Notes: generated by a model not told the origin, from the letters alone. Numbered from the stretch's first letter, positions 33,768 to 43,719 are shown. The stretch is 64,000 nt of DNA from Salipiger sp. CCB-MM3 (GCF_001687105.1 NZ_CP014597.1:124001-188000), one strand, 5' to 3'. Numbers and translations: made by a program.

Positions 33768-34744
33768 AGGTGCCGTTCACGCTTGATGATGTCCGCCGCG
33801 CTGCCGAAGAGCTGAAGGGCGTCGCGCTCCGCACGCCCGTGCTCGAGAACCCGGATGTGAACGCCATGCTGGGCGGGCGACTGCTGCTCAAATGCGAGAA
33901 CCTGCAGCGCACCGGTGCTTTCAAGATCCGCGGCGCCTATACCCGCATGCGGAGCCTCTCAGCCGAAGAAAGGGCGCGCGGCGCGGTGAGCTATTCATCC
34001 GGCAACCACGCGCTCGGGCTCGCCAAGGCGGCGCAGATGCTGGAGTCTTCGGCGGTCATCGTCATGCCCTCGGGCGCGCCGCGCGCCAAGATCGACGCGG
34101 TGCGGGCCATGGGCGCCGAGATCGTGACCTACGACCGCGACACCGAAGCCAGCGCCGATGTGGTCGCGCGCGTGGTGGAACAGAGCGGGCGGATCGAGGT
34201 GCCTCCGAGCGCGCATCCACAGGTGCTTGCGGGGGCTGCGACCGCGGCGCTGGAACTGTCGGAGCAGGCTGGGCCGCTTGATGCCGTGGTGATCCCTTGC
34301 GGTGGCGGCGGGCTGACAGCGGCCACCGCCGGTGTCATGGCCGAGGCGGCCCCCGGTTGCGCGGTCTATGCCGCCGAGCCAACGCTCTTTGATGACACCA
34401 AACGCTCGCTCGAGGCGGGCGAACGTCTGGCCAATCCGGTCGGGCAGCGCACCATCTGCGACGCGATCATGACGCCGATCCCGGGCGAGCTGACCTTTGC
34501 CATCAATCGCGAGCTGCTCGCGGGAGGCGTCACAGCAACCGACGACGAGGTACGCGCCGCCATGCGCTTTGCCTTCACCCATTTCCGCATCGTCGCGGAG
34601 CCGGGCGCTGTGGTCGGTCTTGCGGCGATCCTGGCCGGGCGGGTGCCGGTCCAAGGGCGCTCTATTGCCACGGTCATCACCGGCGGCAACATTGACGCGC
34701 AGCGCTATGCCACGTTGCTCGGGGAGGACCCGCTGGATGTATGA
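33764..34744 (+). CDS. PLP-dependent threonine dehydratase-like (EutB-like)
   Basis: The 326-aa fold-type II enzyme has the PLP lysine in TGAFKIRGA (Lys54), the SSGNHALG substrate loop and a Gly-rich phosphate loop PCGGGGL. It lacks the C-terminal regulatory ACT domain of IlvA, so it is a catabolic dehydratase. Pairing with a DoeB-like gene recalls EutB of hydroxyectoine use, which acts on hydroxylated intermediates. General threonine/serine dehydratase activity is the alternative. Confidence 0.85.
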   Translation: MKVPFTLDDVRRAAEELKGVALRTPVLENPDVNAMLGGRLLLKCENLQRTGAFKIRGAYTRMRSLSAEERARGAVSYSSGNHALGLAKAAQMLESSAVIVMPSGAPRAKIDAVRAMGAEIVTYDRDTEASADVVARVVEQSGRIEVPPSAHPQVLAGAATAALELSEQAGPLDAVVIPCGGGGLTAATAGVMAEAAPGCAVYAAEPTLFDDTKRSLEAGERLANPVGQRTICDAIMTPIPGELTFAINRELLAGGVTATDDEVRAAMRFAFTHFRIVAEPGAVVGLAAILAGRVPVQGRSIATVITGGNIDAQRYATLLGEDPLDV

Positions 34745-35942
34745 TTTCGACACAGAGATCGACCGCCGCGCCGTGCCAGCGCTGAAGACCCATCGCATCG
34801 TGCTGGGTGAGGATGGCAGCGACCTCTTCCCGGGCGGCGTCGCCGACATGGATTTCCCCGCCGCGCCCTGCGTGCAGCGGGCCATCGCCGAGCGTGCGGC
34901 GCATGGCATCTTTGGCTACGAGGCAGTCCCCGACGGGCTGATGCCCGCGCTGACCGGCTGGCTGGCGCGCCAGCACGGCTGGCAGGTCGATCCCGTCCAC
35001 ATCCTGCGGGCGCCGAATGTGCTCAATGCGCTGGCGATGGCTGTGAACGCCTTCACCGATCCCGGTGACGGCATCCTGATCCAACCGCCGGTCTTTTTCG
35101 ATTTCGCCGACATCATCCGCGAAAACGGCAGGCGCATCGTCGAGAACCCGCTGCTGCTGCAGGGCGGGCGCTACGAGATGGATTTCGATGGTCTCGAAGA
35201 GGCCGCCCGTGATCCGGGCACAAAGCTGCTGCTTCTGTGCAACCCGCACAACCCGGTGGGACGTGTCTGGACCCGCGCCGAGCTGACCCGGCTGGGCGAC
35301 ATCTGCCGCAGGCACGGCGTGCTGGTCGTCTCCGACGAAATCCATGCCGACATCACTTTGCCGGGGCATGGCTACACACCTTTCGCCTCCCTGTCCGAAG
35401 CGGATGCCGCGAACAGCGTCACCTGCCTGTCGCCCGCCAAGAGCTTCAATCTCGCCGCCTGTTGCTCGGCCTTCACCGTGATCCCCGACGCGGCGCGCCG
35501 CCGTGCGCTGCAGGCCGCCAATTCGGCGCTGACGGTGAACAAGAACAACGCCTTCGCCAATGTCGCCATGGAGTCGGCGTGGCGCGAAGGAGATGGCTGG
35601 CTGGACGCGGCGCTGGATTATATCGCGGGAAACCTCGCGCTGGTGCGCGGCGCGCTCGCGGGCAGCCCGGTCAAGCTGATCGAGCCCGAGGGCACCTTCC
35701 TGCTCTGGCTCGACTTCCGGGCGCTGGGTCTTTCGCCCGAGGCGTTGCACCTGTGGCTGCGGCAAGAGGCTGGCTGGGCGATCACCCGCGGCGTTTCCTT
35801 CGGGCCGCAGGGCGCGGGCTTTGGCCGCCTGAACATCGCCTGCCCGAGATCACGACTGGCGCGGGCGCTCGATAGCATGGACCGTGCTCTCGCGGGTTTC
35901 GCATCGGACTCGGATAGCGCCAGGAGCCAAAACCCGCCTTAA
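34737..35942 (+). CDS. MalY/PatB-type aminotransferase or C-S lyase
   Basis: The 401-aa fold-type I PLP enzyme has CNPHNPVGRVW, the PLP aspartate in VSDEIHAD (Asp200) and the lysine in LSPAKSFN (Lys235). The PHNPVGRVW and KSFN segments are typical of MalY/PatB cystathionine beta-lyase-like proteins. It could cleave a C-S bond or transaminate the product of the two upstream enzymes. It overlaps the dehydratase gene by 8 nt, with GGGGAGG before the ATG. Confidence 0.85.
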   Translation: MYDFDTEIDRRAVPALKTHRIVLGEDGSDLFPGGVADMDFPAAPCVQRAIAERAAHGIFGYEAVPDGLMPALTGWLARQHGWQVDPVHILRAPNVLNALAMAVNAFTDPGDGILIQPPVFFDFADIIRENGRRIVENPLLLQGGRYEMDFDGLEEAARDPGTKLLLLCNPHNPVGRVWTRAELTRLGDICRRHGVLVVSDEIHADITLPGHGYTPFASLSEADAANSVTCLSPAKSFNLAACCSAFTVIPDAARRRALQAANSALTVNKNNAFANVAMESAWREGDGWLDAALDYIAGNLALVRGALAGSPVKLIEPEGTFLLWLDFRALGLSPEALHLWLRQEAGWAITRGVSFGPQGAGFGRLNIACPRSRLARALDSMDRALAGFASDSDSARSQNPP

Positions 35943-36330
35943 ATGCGCTGCACGTTTCTCGGCTCCGCCTGTCCCCCACACACATGAATTACCAAGCAGG
36001 CGGAGAGAACGGCCGCAAAGTCCCGCACTGCCTGCCTCGGACCGTCGGAAATGCTGCGGCCTGCATAAACGACCGGCTCGGTGAAGCTGCAGTGCTGCGC
36101 TGCCGGTCGGCATGGAAGACAGCAAAGGGCCGAGAGCGACGGGCGCGGCTGCCTGCCATGTGTAGCGCTCGCTGCTTTGCCACAAGCCTGCTCCGAGTCC
36201 AACGCGGACTTTTCTGTGCGGCTCATAGTCTTCTGAGCACCGGGGCGTCGGAACCGCACTGCCGGAGGAAGACCCCGCCGCGTCGACGTGTTGGCCGTGC
36301 GGGGCCGAATTCATTAGATTGACTTCATTC
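35943..36330. other. Convergent intergenic region, nothing recognised
   Basis: It lies between the MalY-like gene and the phosphatase. Short frames overlap without start signals, and no strong terminator was seen. Confidence 0.4.
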
Positions 36331-38034
36331 CTACTGCCCGAGAACTTCCAACAGGACCTCGCCTGCCGCTCCCGAGGGCGGCCTCGTTCCGGCGATTGTC
36401 GCCAATGTCAGCGCCACATCCACGGTATGCACCCTCCGCGAGACAACCTCCGGTTCTACGCCGAACCCGGCAAAGAGGATCGGCACGAAGGTATCATAGC
36501 GCCAGGGCGATCCATGGGTGACCGTGACCGAGAGCCCGTCCATGTCATTGATGAACCATTCGGGCTGGAACACCACGTAGATGTCGCCCGACCGATCCGG
36601 GTGGTAGTTGTTCAGCACCGCCCGCATGAGCGCGTTGTCGGGCACAGAGCCCTCGCGCAGCCGCGAACTTGGCACGGCGTATGCCACCCCTTCGAAAGCC
36701 ACCAGTTCCTCTGCGATCGCGGTTTCCAGGGCCACCTGGTCAACATCGGGAGCGTTCCGCGCGGCCTCGGAGAGGAGCAGGTAGGGGTGGTCGTAGCCTT
36801 CGATCAGCGGGCCGCTGATCCCAAATCGTTCCTTGATGCGGGTCACAGCCGGAGCGGTGTCCCATTCGCCCGGGGTCACGTAGCCGCCCATCATCCCGAG
36901 CGATGTCAGATAGCCCGGCGCTTCCGGTGCGCCGTGATCTGCGGAGAGAACGATCAACGTGTTCTCCAACCCGACCTCCGCATCGACATAGGCGAAGAGG
37001 TCGGCCAGCGTCCGGTCGAGCTGCAGGAGGTTGTCTTCGGATTCCAAGCTCGAGGGGCCGAAGAAGTGGCCAGCATAGTCCGTCACCGAGAAGCTGACCC
37101 CCAGAAAGTCGGTAATCTCGTCATCGCCGAGACCCTCCGCGTCGATCAAGGTCTTCGCAAACTCGGCGGTGATCTGGTCACCCGAGGGGCTGAGCGTCAG
37201 CAGCGTGGTGAAATACTTGTCCTCCGGCGAGCCCAGAGGATGAGGGAAGGTGCGTCCGAAACCGGCGAAGTCCGGCTCCCACTCCTGATCGTCGTTCTCA
37301 CCGAACATGTAGGTGTCGATGGGGTTCAACAGCTCCCAAGCTTGGCCGCCGTAGCTCTGCGGCATTTCCTTCGCATTCCATGCGTCGACCCAATCGGGGT
37401 AGCTGTCGTAATAGTAACTGCTGGTCACGAATTGACTGGCCGATTTCGAGAACCAGAATGCCTTGCCGGTATGCCCGGCCATCGAGACCGCGCCGCGATC
37501 CTTGATCGAAACGCCGAAGACTTTCGCCTTGCCATTGGTTTCGACCGACAGTTCATCCCCGAAGGTGGAGGTCAGGATCGTGCGCGGCGAGCGCCCGTCG
37601 CTCTTGGCTGCCCGCTGCGTTGGGTCGATCTCAGTGGATGCATCGACATCTGCGCCGCTGGTCAGGATCGAATAGTCCGGGTCCTCGATGTTGTAGACGG
37701 TCCGCCCGGCTGCCCGGTCAAACCAGAGGTTACCGATCATGCCATGCGCGGAGGGCGTGGCGCCGGTGGCAAGCGTCGTGTGCCCGACGATGGTCTCGGT
37801 ATTGGCGTGGGTGTGATGCGCGTTGTTGTAGTGAATGCCTTGTTCGAGAAGGTAGCGAAAACCTCCGGCACCAAGGCGGTCGAGGTAGCGCGTGGGCAGA
37901 TCGCCTCGCAACTGATCCACGGTGATCTGAAGGATCAGGCGTGGCTTGCTCTGGGCGAAGGCAGGTCCAACGAGCGCAGCGGTTCCGATCAACAGCGCGC
38001 AGGCGGTTCGGGAGATTCTGGTCAGCTGTGCCAT
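36331..38034 (-). CDS. PafA-like alkaline phosphatase superfamily enzyme
   Basis: The 567-aa exported enzyme has a signal peptide (MAQLTRISRTACALLIGTAALVGPAFA). Metal ligands appear in LQITVDQLRGD, SVTDYAGHFFG and LSADHGAPEAPG, and the nucleophile is probably Thr81 in NTETIVGHTTLATG. This pattern matches PafA, a phosphate-insensitive periplasmic phosphatase, and related phosphodiesterases. A GGAGG site lies before the ATG at 38034. It is divergent from the arylsulfatase, a member of the same superfamily. Confidence 0.86.
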   Translation of the reverse strand: MAQLTRISRTACALLIGTAALVGPAFAQSKPRLILQITVDQLRGDLPTRYLDRLGAGGFRYLLEQGIHYNNAHHTHANTETIVGHTTLATGATPSAHGMIGNLWFDRAAGRTVYNIEDPDYSILTSGADVDASTEIDPTQRAAKSDGRSPRTILTSTFGDELSVETNGKAKVFGVSIKDRGAVSMAGHTGKAFWFSKSASQFVTSSYYYDSYPDWVDAWNAKEMPQSYGGQAWELLNPIDTYMFGENDDQEWEPDFAGFGRTFPHPLGSPEDKYFTTLLTLSPSGDQITAEFAKTLIDAEGLGDDEITDFLGVSFSVTDYAGHFFGPSSLESEDNLLQLDRTLADLFAYVDAEVGLENTLIVLSADHGAPEAPGYLTSLGMMGGYVTPGEWDTAPAVTRIKERFGISGPLIEGYDHPYLLLSEAARNAPDVDQVALETAIAEELVAFEGVAYAVPSSRLREGSVPDNALMRAVLNNYHPDRSGDIYVVFQPEWFINDMDGLSVTVTHGSPWRYDTFVPILFAGFGVEPEVVSRRVHTVDVALTLATIAGTRPPSGAAGEVLLEVLGQ

Positions 38035-38807
38035 GGTTCCTCCATCCCTCAAAGCACGGTGTCCCGAAAGGATACAGGATCTCGAATATTTATGTTGGCG
38101 TTTTCATCTCCTCGGCCCGCCCACCCACGCGAGTGGTGATCGCACTCATCCTTCGCCATTAGGTTGCCGCTGACTGGAGGCTTGTCTGCACCCTTGAGGT
38201 GATGTGGCATTTTAGGGTTGCTCGTCTGGACCCGTGATCGACCTCGGTGCAATCGGACCAGTGGCCAAGAGCCGACTCCGGGCGCGGCAAACACGTACCA
38301 GTTTCGCCCGCGCCGAGCGTCGCCTTCGAGAAGCTTTCGCGGCCGCAGGGGCTACGGGTGCGTTGGAGAAGGCCATCCTCTCAGGGGCCGCTCGAGCGCT
38401 GAGGTTGACCTGAGTCAATGCGGGGCCTCATGCATTCTGGCTTATGAATGTGGAGGGTGTGCAGTTGCGGAGCAGAGGAGGTTCCGTTGCATGTCCGTTC
38501 ATTCCGAAGTCAGCGAGGAGGTGGAAAAAGAACCTAAGCAGTGACCGCTGCGAGACCTCCTTTTGCATAACGTCCAAAATCGTCAGAGCCGTGGCGTTGG
38601 ACGAGCGCTGGAGTGAACCGGGCCCTGGTGGCTGGCGCCGGGTGATGGGTTCCCGATACGAAGGGCAACCACCGCAAGGACCGCCGAAGATTTGACTGTG
38701 CATATTTTTCAGTAACTTGGCGTCGAGCTCATGTCTCTTCAGGGGAGCAAGGCGCGCACATCTTTTCCACGCAAGATTGAAATACGTCATTCGAAGAGGA
38801 GGAGAGA
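38035..38807. other. Divergent 770-bp intergenic region
   Basis: It should hold the promoters of the phosphatase and arylsulfatase. A 59-codon plus-strand frame (38234-38413) reads like an Ala/Arg-rich protein end (VAKSRLRARQTRTSFARAER), but its GTG start has no ribosome site. It may be a gene remnant. Confidence 0.4.
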
Positions 38808-40349
38808 ATGATGGTTCGGAGAGATTTATTGGCGATCGTCGTGGCGACGATGTCGCTCGGCGGATCACCGGCATTCAGCCAGGATGCCGAAAAGCCCAAT
38901 TTCCTTGTGATCTGGGGCGATGACATTGGCGTCTGGAACGTCAACGCCTACAGCCGAGGCATGATGGGCTATGACACGCCCAATATCGACCGTCTCGCCG
39001 CCGAGGGGGCGCTGTTCACCGACAGCTATGGCGAGCAGTCCTGTACCGCTGGCCGCGCCGCCTTCGTGACAGGCCAGTCGGGGTTCCGGACGGGCCTTCT
39101 GAAGGTCGGGCTGCCCGGGGCCAAGGAGGGCCTGCAGCCCGAGGATGTGACTATCGCGGAGCTGCTCAAGCCGCATGGCTACGTGAGCGGCCAATTCGGG
39201 AAGAACCACCTCGGCGATCTCGACGAGATGCTTCCGACAAACCACGGCTTCGACGAGTTCTTCGGCAACCTCTACCACCTGAACGCCGAGGAAGAGCCCG
39301 AGAACCCTGACTACCCGCAAGGCGCGGAGTTCCGGCAGAAGTTCGGCCCGCGCGGGGTGATCAAGTCCTCGGCCGATGGCGAGATCGAGGACACTGGACC
39401 GCTGACCAAGAAGCGCATGGAAACCGTCGACGAGGAAACGCTTGCCGGGGCCATCGACTTCATGGAACGCGCGGTCGAGCAGGACAAGCCGTTCCTTTTG
39501 TGGTGGAATTCCACCCGCATGCACATCTGGACCCACCTGCAGCCGGATTTGCAGGGCGTAACGGGACAGGGCGTCTATGCGGACGGGATGGCAGAGCATG
39601 ACGGTCATGTGGGCCAGCTGCTCGACAAACTCGATGAGCTTGGCATCGCCGACAATACGGTGGTGATGTATTCCACCGACAACGGGGCAGAGAAGATGTC
39701 CTGGCCCGATGGCGGCACATCGCCCTTCCGGGGTGAGAAGAACGAGAACTGGGAGGGCGGCTACCGCGTGCCTCTGCTGCTGAAGTGGCCTGGCGTGATC
39801 GAGCCGGGGACAGTCTACAACGACATCATCAGCCACATGGACTGGATCCCGACCTTCCTCGCCGCCGTCGGCGATACCGAGATCAAGGACGAGCTCAAGG
39901 CTGGCAAGACCGTCGGCGACAAGGAGTTCAAGGTTCATCTCGATGGCTACAACTTCCTGCCCTACTTCAAGGGGGAGGAGGAGGCCGGGCCGCGGCACGA
40001 ATTCCTCTATTTCTCGGATGACGGCAATCTGCTGAACCTGCGCTACGACGACTGGAAGGTGGTCTTTGCCGAGCAGCGGGCCGAAGGCTTCGACGTCTGG
40101 GCCGAGCCTTTCGTCAACCTGCGCCTGCCGAAGCTGTTCAACGTGCGTATGGACCCCTTCGAGCAGGCTGACGAGATGTCCTTCAGCTACGACAAGTGGC
40201 GGCTGGAACGCGCCTTCGTCCTGGTCCCGGCTCAGGCCTTCGTTGGAAACTTCCTCGACACCTTCGGGGAATTCCCGCCGCGGCAAAAGCCGGGCAGCTT
40301 CTCGCTCGATCAGGTTCTTGCGAACATGCAAAGCGCGGGGACGCAGTAA
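38808..40349 (+). CDS. Periplasmic arylsulfatase
   Basis: The 513-aa enzyme has a signal peptide (about 25 residues), the metal pair WGDDIG (Asp38, Asp39) and the formylglycine site CTAGR (Cys79-Arg83). The site has Ala where many sulfatases have Pro; it still fits CxAxR and needs a maturase encoded elsewhere. STDNGAEKMSWPDGG gives further ligands. It would release sulfate from aryl or other sulfate esters. It has its own terminator. Confidence 0.9.
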   Translation: MMVRRDLLAIVVATMSLGGSPAFSQDAEKPNFLVIWGDDIGVWNVNAYSRGMMGYDTPNIDRLAAEGALFTDSYGEQSCTAGRAAFVTGQSGFRTGLLKVGLPGAKEGLQPEDVTIAELLKPHGYVSGQFGKNHLGDLDEMLPTNHGFDEFFGNLYHLNAEEEPENPDYPQGAEFRQKFGPRGVIKSSADGEIEDTGPLTKKRMETVDEETLAGAIDFMERAVEQDKPFLLWWNSTRMHIWTHLQPDLQGVTGQGVYADGMAEHDGHVGQLLDKLDELGIADNTVVMYSTDNGAEKMSWPDGGTSPFRGEKNENWEGGYRVPLLLKWPGVIEPGTVYNDIISHMDWIPTFLAAVGDTEIKDELKAGKTVGDKEFKVHLDGYNFLPYFKGEEEAGPRHEFLYFSDDGNLLNLRYDDWKVVFAEQRAEGFDVWAEPFVNLRLPKLFNVRMDPFEQADEMSFSYDKWRLERAFVLVPAQAFVGNFLDTFGEFPPRQKPGSFSLDQVLANMQSAGTQ

Positions 40350-40356
40350 CCTTTGC

Positions 40357-40390
40357 AGGTGCCGCAGACCAGTTCAGGACTGCGGCACCT
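40357..40390 (+). terminator. Arylsulfatase terminator
   Basis: AGGTGCCGCAG (40357-40367) pairs with CTGCGGCACCT (40380-40390), an 11-bp stem followed by CTTTCG, 8 nt after the stop. Confidence 0.75.
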
Positions 40391-40727
40391 CTTTCGTCTG
40401 CCCGCATTACAATGCGTGCCCCTCAGCGCCATAATGGCGCAAGTCGGAGACCAGGAAGATCGGCTTTCGCACCAGCAGCGAAAGTCTTGTGTGGATGGCT
40501 CCCGCATAGCAAGTCGTAAATGATCTCGTGTACCTTTTCAGAAGCGGTCTTGTGTCCGGCCTGTTTGCGCGTTTCACACCGCTGGCCCTGATGGGATCCG
40601 CAGGTCAGGTTCCTATCTGGAAAGCGGGCAATTGCGCCCTGGACATTCGGCGGAGCGTCCTGATCGTTGCGGCTGAAGGGTACACCATCACATCGTCGGT
40701 CTTGCTATCTCGCTGTTTCGGTATGTC
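40391..40727. other. Left flank of the IS110 element, no gene
   Basis: Part of this probably belongs to the non-coding end of the IS110 element. Since that family lacks clear inverted repeats, the exact edge cannot be set. Confidence 0.4.
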
Positions 40728-41747
40728 TCAGGCTGTGTGAGGGCGGTAGGGTTCGTTTCTGGTCAGCACCGCCCACATGATCCGCGCCGTCTTGTTCGCC
40801 ATGGCGACAGTCGCGAGCCGGGCCGGTTTTCTCTGCAACAGCTTCGTCAGCCAGGGATCGGCACGCTCGGGATGATTGGTGACCTGCCGCACACGCGATG
40901 TCATCCCGACGACGATAAGCTGGCGCAGGTACCGATCGCCCATCTTCGTGATCTTTCCCAGCCGCTCTTTGCCACCGCTGGAGTGGTTGCGCGGTGTCAG
41001 ACCAAGCCACGCCGCAAATTCCCGACCACTCTTGAACTGGTGACCCGACCCGATCGTGGCGGCCACGGCCGAGGCGGTCACTGGTCCGACGCCGGGAATG
41101 GTCTGCAGGAGTTGCGCTTGGCGGCTGAGACGAGCCTGGATACGCATGGTGATCTCGTACCAGCGAAGGCGGTTGTGCAGTTCGACCAGCTGACGGCTGA
41201 GAACCCGCAGAACGTCTTGGGCGAGCTCGGGGAACCCGGACTGCTTGCCCTCGATGATCCCTTTCGCAAAATCGATAGCCCGCGTGACGCCCCGGGCGAT
41301 GGCAACCCCGAATTCCGCGGCCAAGCTTCGGAGCATGTTGATCAACCGGGTGCGCTGTCGAACCACGAAGTCCCGTGCGCGGTGCAAGGAGAGAAGCGCC
41401 TGCTGGTCCTCGGACTTGATCTCGACAAAACGCATCGTCGGTCGCGTCACGGCCTCGCAAATGGCTTCTGCATCGACCGCGTCGGACTTACCCCGTTTCA
41501 CGTAAGGTTTGACGTACATCGGCGGCATCAGCCGGACAGTATGACCGAGCTTCGTAAGCTCGCGGCCCCAGTGGTGGCTCGATGCGCAGGCTTCGATGCC
41601 GATGAGGCAGGGCGACAGTCGCTCGAAGAACGCCAGCACCTGCGCCCGACGCAAAGGCCGATTGAAAGCGACCTCTCCGGTCTGGGAAACTCCGTGGACA
41701 TGAAAGATGTTCTTGGCGAGGTCGAGGCCGACAGTGGTAACTTGCAT
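40728..41747 (-). CDS. IS110-family transposase (mobile element)
   Basis: The 339-aa protein has the N-terminal DEDD RuvC-like nuclease (VGLDLAKNIFHVHG, CLIGIEACASSHHW, KSDAVDAEAICEA) and the C-terminal transposase_20 region (LLQTIPGVGPVTASAVAATIG, FAAWLGLTPRNHSSGGKERLG). It appears intact. GAGGAG lies before ATG 41747; the longer frame to 41930 is not used. The element sits between the arylsulfatase and the end of the ABC operon. Its non-coding flanks would encode the guide RNA of this family. Confidence 0.93.
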   Translation of the reverse strand: MQVTTVGLDLAKNIFHVHGVSQTGEVAFNRPLRRAQVLAFFERLSPCLIGIEACASSHHWGRELTKLGHTVRLMPPMYVKPYVKRGKSDAVDAEAICEAVTRPTMRFVEIKSEDQQALLSLHRARDFVVRQRTRLINMLRSLAAEFGVAIARGVTRAIDFAKGIIEGKQSGFPELAQDVLRVLSRQLVELHNRLRWYEITMRIQARLSRQAQLLQTIPGVGPVTASAVAATIGSGHQFKSGREFAAWLGLTPRNHSSGGKERLGKITKMGDRYLRQLIVVGMTSRVRQVTNHPERADPWLTKLLQRKPARLATVAMANKTARIMWAVLTRNEPYRPHTA

Positions 41748-41915
41748 GGGGTGGCTCCTCTCAGTTGCAGATTCTGACACCTGCAGTATGGCGCATTGCG
41801 ACGCCGGGAGCGGGAGCCATCCACCCCATCTGGAATCCGCCCTTTCGGTAATAACTTCGGCTCTGCGAATAAAGTACAGCGTTCTCGGCTTTGGCCTTGC
41901 AGCGGCCAAGCAGGT

Positions 41916-41943
41916 GGCCTCTGCCCCCAATTGGGCAGAGGCC
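41916..41943 (-). terminator. Terminator of the ABC/arylsulfotransferase operon
   Basis: GGCCTCTGCCC (41916-41926) pairs perfectly with GGGCAGAGGCC (41933-41943) with a 6-nt loop. It is 7 nt past the binding-protein stop and limits the right edge of IS110. Confidence 0.75.
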
Positions 41944-41949
41944 TGTCAC

Positions 41950-42909
41950 TCAGGGCAGATCGACGGCGTCCGGCGCCGCCTTCTTCAGCGCATCCGGCGC
42001 GAAATGACCAAGCATTGCATCGGTGGTGACGGCCTCGCCCTTGACCACGCCCTTGGAAAGGACCCACGCCGCCTCTGCCACCAGCAGGTCGGCGAGTCCG
42101 GTGTCGAGCTTGAGGCCCACGTCGACGTCCTTCCACATCGCGCCCAGAGCCTCGGGCGTCATGGCGCCCTGCATGGAGGCGCTGACCGCTTCCATCGCGG
42201 CCTGCGGATCGGCCTTCACATCCGCATCGGCCCTGGCCAATGCACCCATGAAGGCATCCAGCGCGGCGGCGCGTTCGCCGGTCATTTTTGGCGAGGCAGC
42301 GAGGATGTAGTGCACCTCGTACCCCGGTTCGCGCAGCTCCGCATAGGTGTCGCCAAGCGTGGATTCCGCCGCGCCGTAGAAGGTCGGGAAGGGCACGATG
42401 GCGTCCAGATCTCCACGAGCCAGGGCGGGCACCAGATCCGGCGGGGCAGCGCCCACGACCTCGGCCTGCACGCCGGCCTGTTTCAGCACCTCGTCGAGAT
42501 AGAAGTTCACGTTGGTGCCGATGGTGGTACCGATCCGCTTGCCCGCAAGATCCTCCGGGCTGGCCACGGCACCGCCCTCCGTGTTCACGATGACGCGCGA
42601 CCCGGTGTAGCGCGCCAGGTCGCCGACCACCGCGAACTCCGCCCCGGTCAGCGCCCCGACTGCGGCGGGAAACTCGGCCATGAAGGTCACGTCGACCTGA
42701 CCGCCGACCAGAGCCTCGAACCCCTCGCGCCCAGTGTTGAAGGCGACGAAGGTGATGTCGAGGCCCGCGTCATTGAAGTAGCCCTTCTGGATCGCGACAT
42801 CGACCTGCGGCGTCTGCGGATTGGGTGTCCAGGCAAAGGTCATCTCTTCTGCGCTGGCGGCGAAGGGCGCCAGCAGAGCGGCAGCAAAGGCAAAGGTGTA
42901 AAGGTTCAT
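41950..42909 (-). CDS. ABC substrate-binding protein, SsuA/NMT1-like
   Basis: The 319-aa protein has a signal peptide (MNLYTFAFAAALLAPFAASA) and the pattern of sulfonate/nitrate/taurine binding proteins (WTPNPQTPQVDVAIQKGYF, GGQVDVTFMAEFPAAVGAL, LAGKRIGTTIGTNVNFYLDEVL). It captures the solute for the permease-ATPase pair upstream in the operon. With an arylsulfotransferase and a nearby arylsulfatase, an organosulfur ligand is likely. AAGGAG precedes the ATG. Confidence 0.88.
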   Translation of the reverse strand: MNLYTFAFAAALLAPFAASAEEMTFAWTPNPQTPQVDVAIQKGYFNDAGLDITFVAFNTGREGFEALVGGQVDVTFMAEFPAAVGALTGAEFAVVGDLARYTGSRVIVNTEGGAVASPEDLAGKRIGTTIGTNVNFYLDEVLKQAGVQAEVVGAAPPDLVPALARGDLDAIVPFPTFYGAAESTLGDTYAELREPGYEVHYILAASPKMTGERAAALDAFMGALARADADVKADPQAAMEAVSASMQGAMTPEALGAMWKDVDVGLKLDTGLADLLVAEAAWVLSKGVVKGEAVTTDAMLGHFAPDALKKAAPDAVDLP

Positions 42910-42921
42910 CTCAGTTCTCCT

Positions 42922-43719
42922 TCAGAGGGCGTCAGCAAGCATGGTCTTGGGGTGGAGGAGGCCGAGGATCTCGTCCCGGATCTCCAGAAGTTCGTTGCCC
43001 GACCGGCTGAGGGCTCGGGGCCTCTCCTGCGTCAGGTGGTAATGGCGGATGAGGCGGCCAGGCGCATGGCTCATCACCTGGACGTGGTCCGCCAGAAGCA
43101 GCGCCTCGTCGACGTCATGGGTGACGAACAGCACCGTCGCCTTGTGCTTGCGCCAGATGCCGAGCAGCAGGTCGTGCATCACCAACCGGGTCTGGGCGTC
43201 AAGCGCACCGAAGGGTTCGTCCATCAAGAGCACCTTGGGTTCCACCGCGAAGGTCCGTGCGATGGCGACCCGTTGCTTCATCCCGCCGGAAAGTTGCTGC
43301 GGATACTTGTCGGCATGTGCCTCAAGCCCCACTTCGGCCAGCGCGGCGCGGGCGCGATCCATCTCCTCCCGCTTCGAGAGGCCAAACTGCTTCAGCCCGT
43401 AGCGGACATTGTTCAGCGCCGTAAACCAGGGGAATAGCGCGTATTGCTGGAAGATCACGCCAACCTCGGGCGAGGGCCCAGTGATGGCCCGGCCGTCCAG
43501 CCGGATGGCGCCTTCCGCCGGGGTGACGAAGCCCGCAATGGCGTTCATCAGCGTGGACTTCCCGCAGCCCGAGGGGCCAATCAGAGCGGTGAAGGTGCCG
43601 GGTTCGAGGACATGGGACGTCCTCTCCAGTGCGGTCACGCGCCCCTGCTTGCCGGTAAAGCGGATCACGACGTTGTCGATCTCCACGCGACCTTTGGGTT
43701 GAGTTGCGTCGGACATCAT
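42922..43719 (-). CDS. ABC transporter ATPase, SsuB/TauB-like
   Basis: The 265-aa subunit has Walker A GPSGCGKS (48-55), Q-loop FQQYALFPW, signature LSGGMKQR (143-150), Walker B VLLMDEP (164-170) and the switch THD. It powers import with the adjacent permease. The start is one of two tandem ATGs that overlap the permease stop. A far longer upstream frame runs through the permease gene and is not real. Confidence 0.93.
   Translation of the reverse strand: MMSDATQPKGRVEIDNVVIRFTGKQGRVTALERTSHVLEPGTFTALIGPSGCGKSTLMNAIAGFVTPAEGAIRLDGRAITGPSPEVGVIFQQYALFPWFTALNNVRYGLKQFGLSKREEMDRARAALAEVGLEAHADKYPQQLSGGMKQRVAIARTFAVEPKVLLMDEPFGALDAQTRLVMHDLLLGIWRKHKATVLFVTHDVDEALLLADHVQVMSHAPGRLIRHYHLTQERPRALSRSGNELLEIRDEILGLLHPKTMLADAL

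Noticed and set aside
36319..38139. 606-codon plus-strand frame over the phosphatase
   Set aside because: Antisense shadow: the minus-strand product has a signal peptide and all phosphatase motifs.
38234..38413. 59-codon Ala/Arg-rich frame upstream of the arylsulfatase
   Set aside because: It looks somewhat coding but has no ribosome site or family; at most a remnant.
40391..41915. Precise IS110 ends
   Set aside because: The family lacks reliable inverted repeats and target duplications, so borders cannot be called from this sequence alone.
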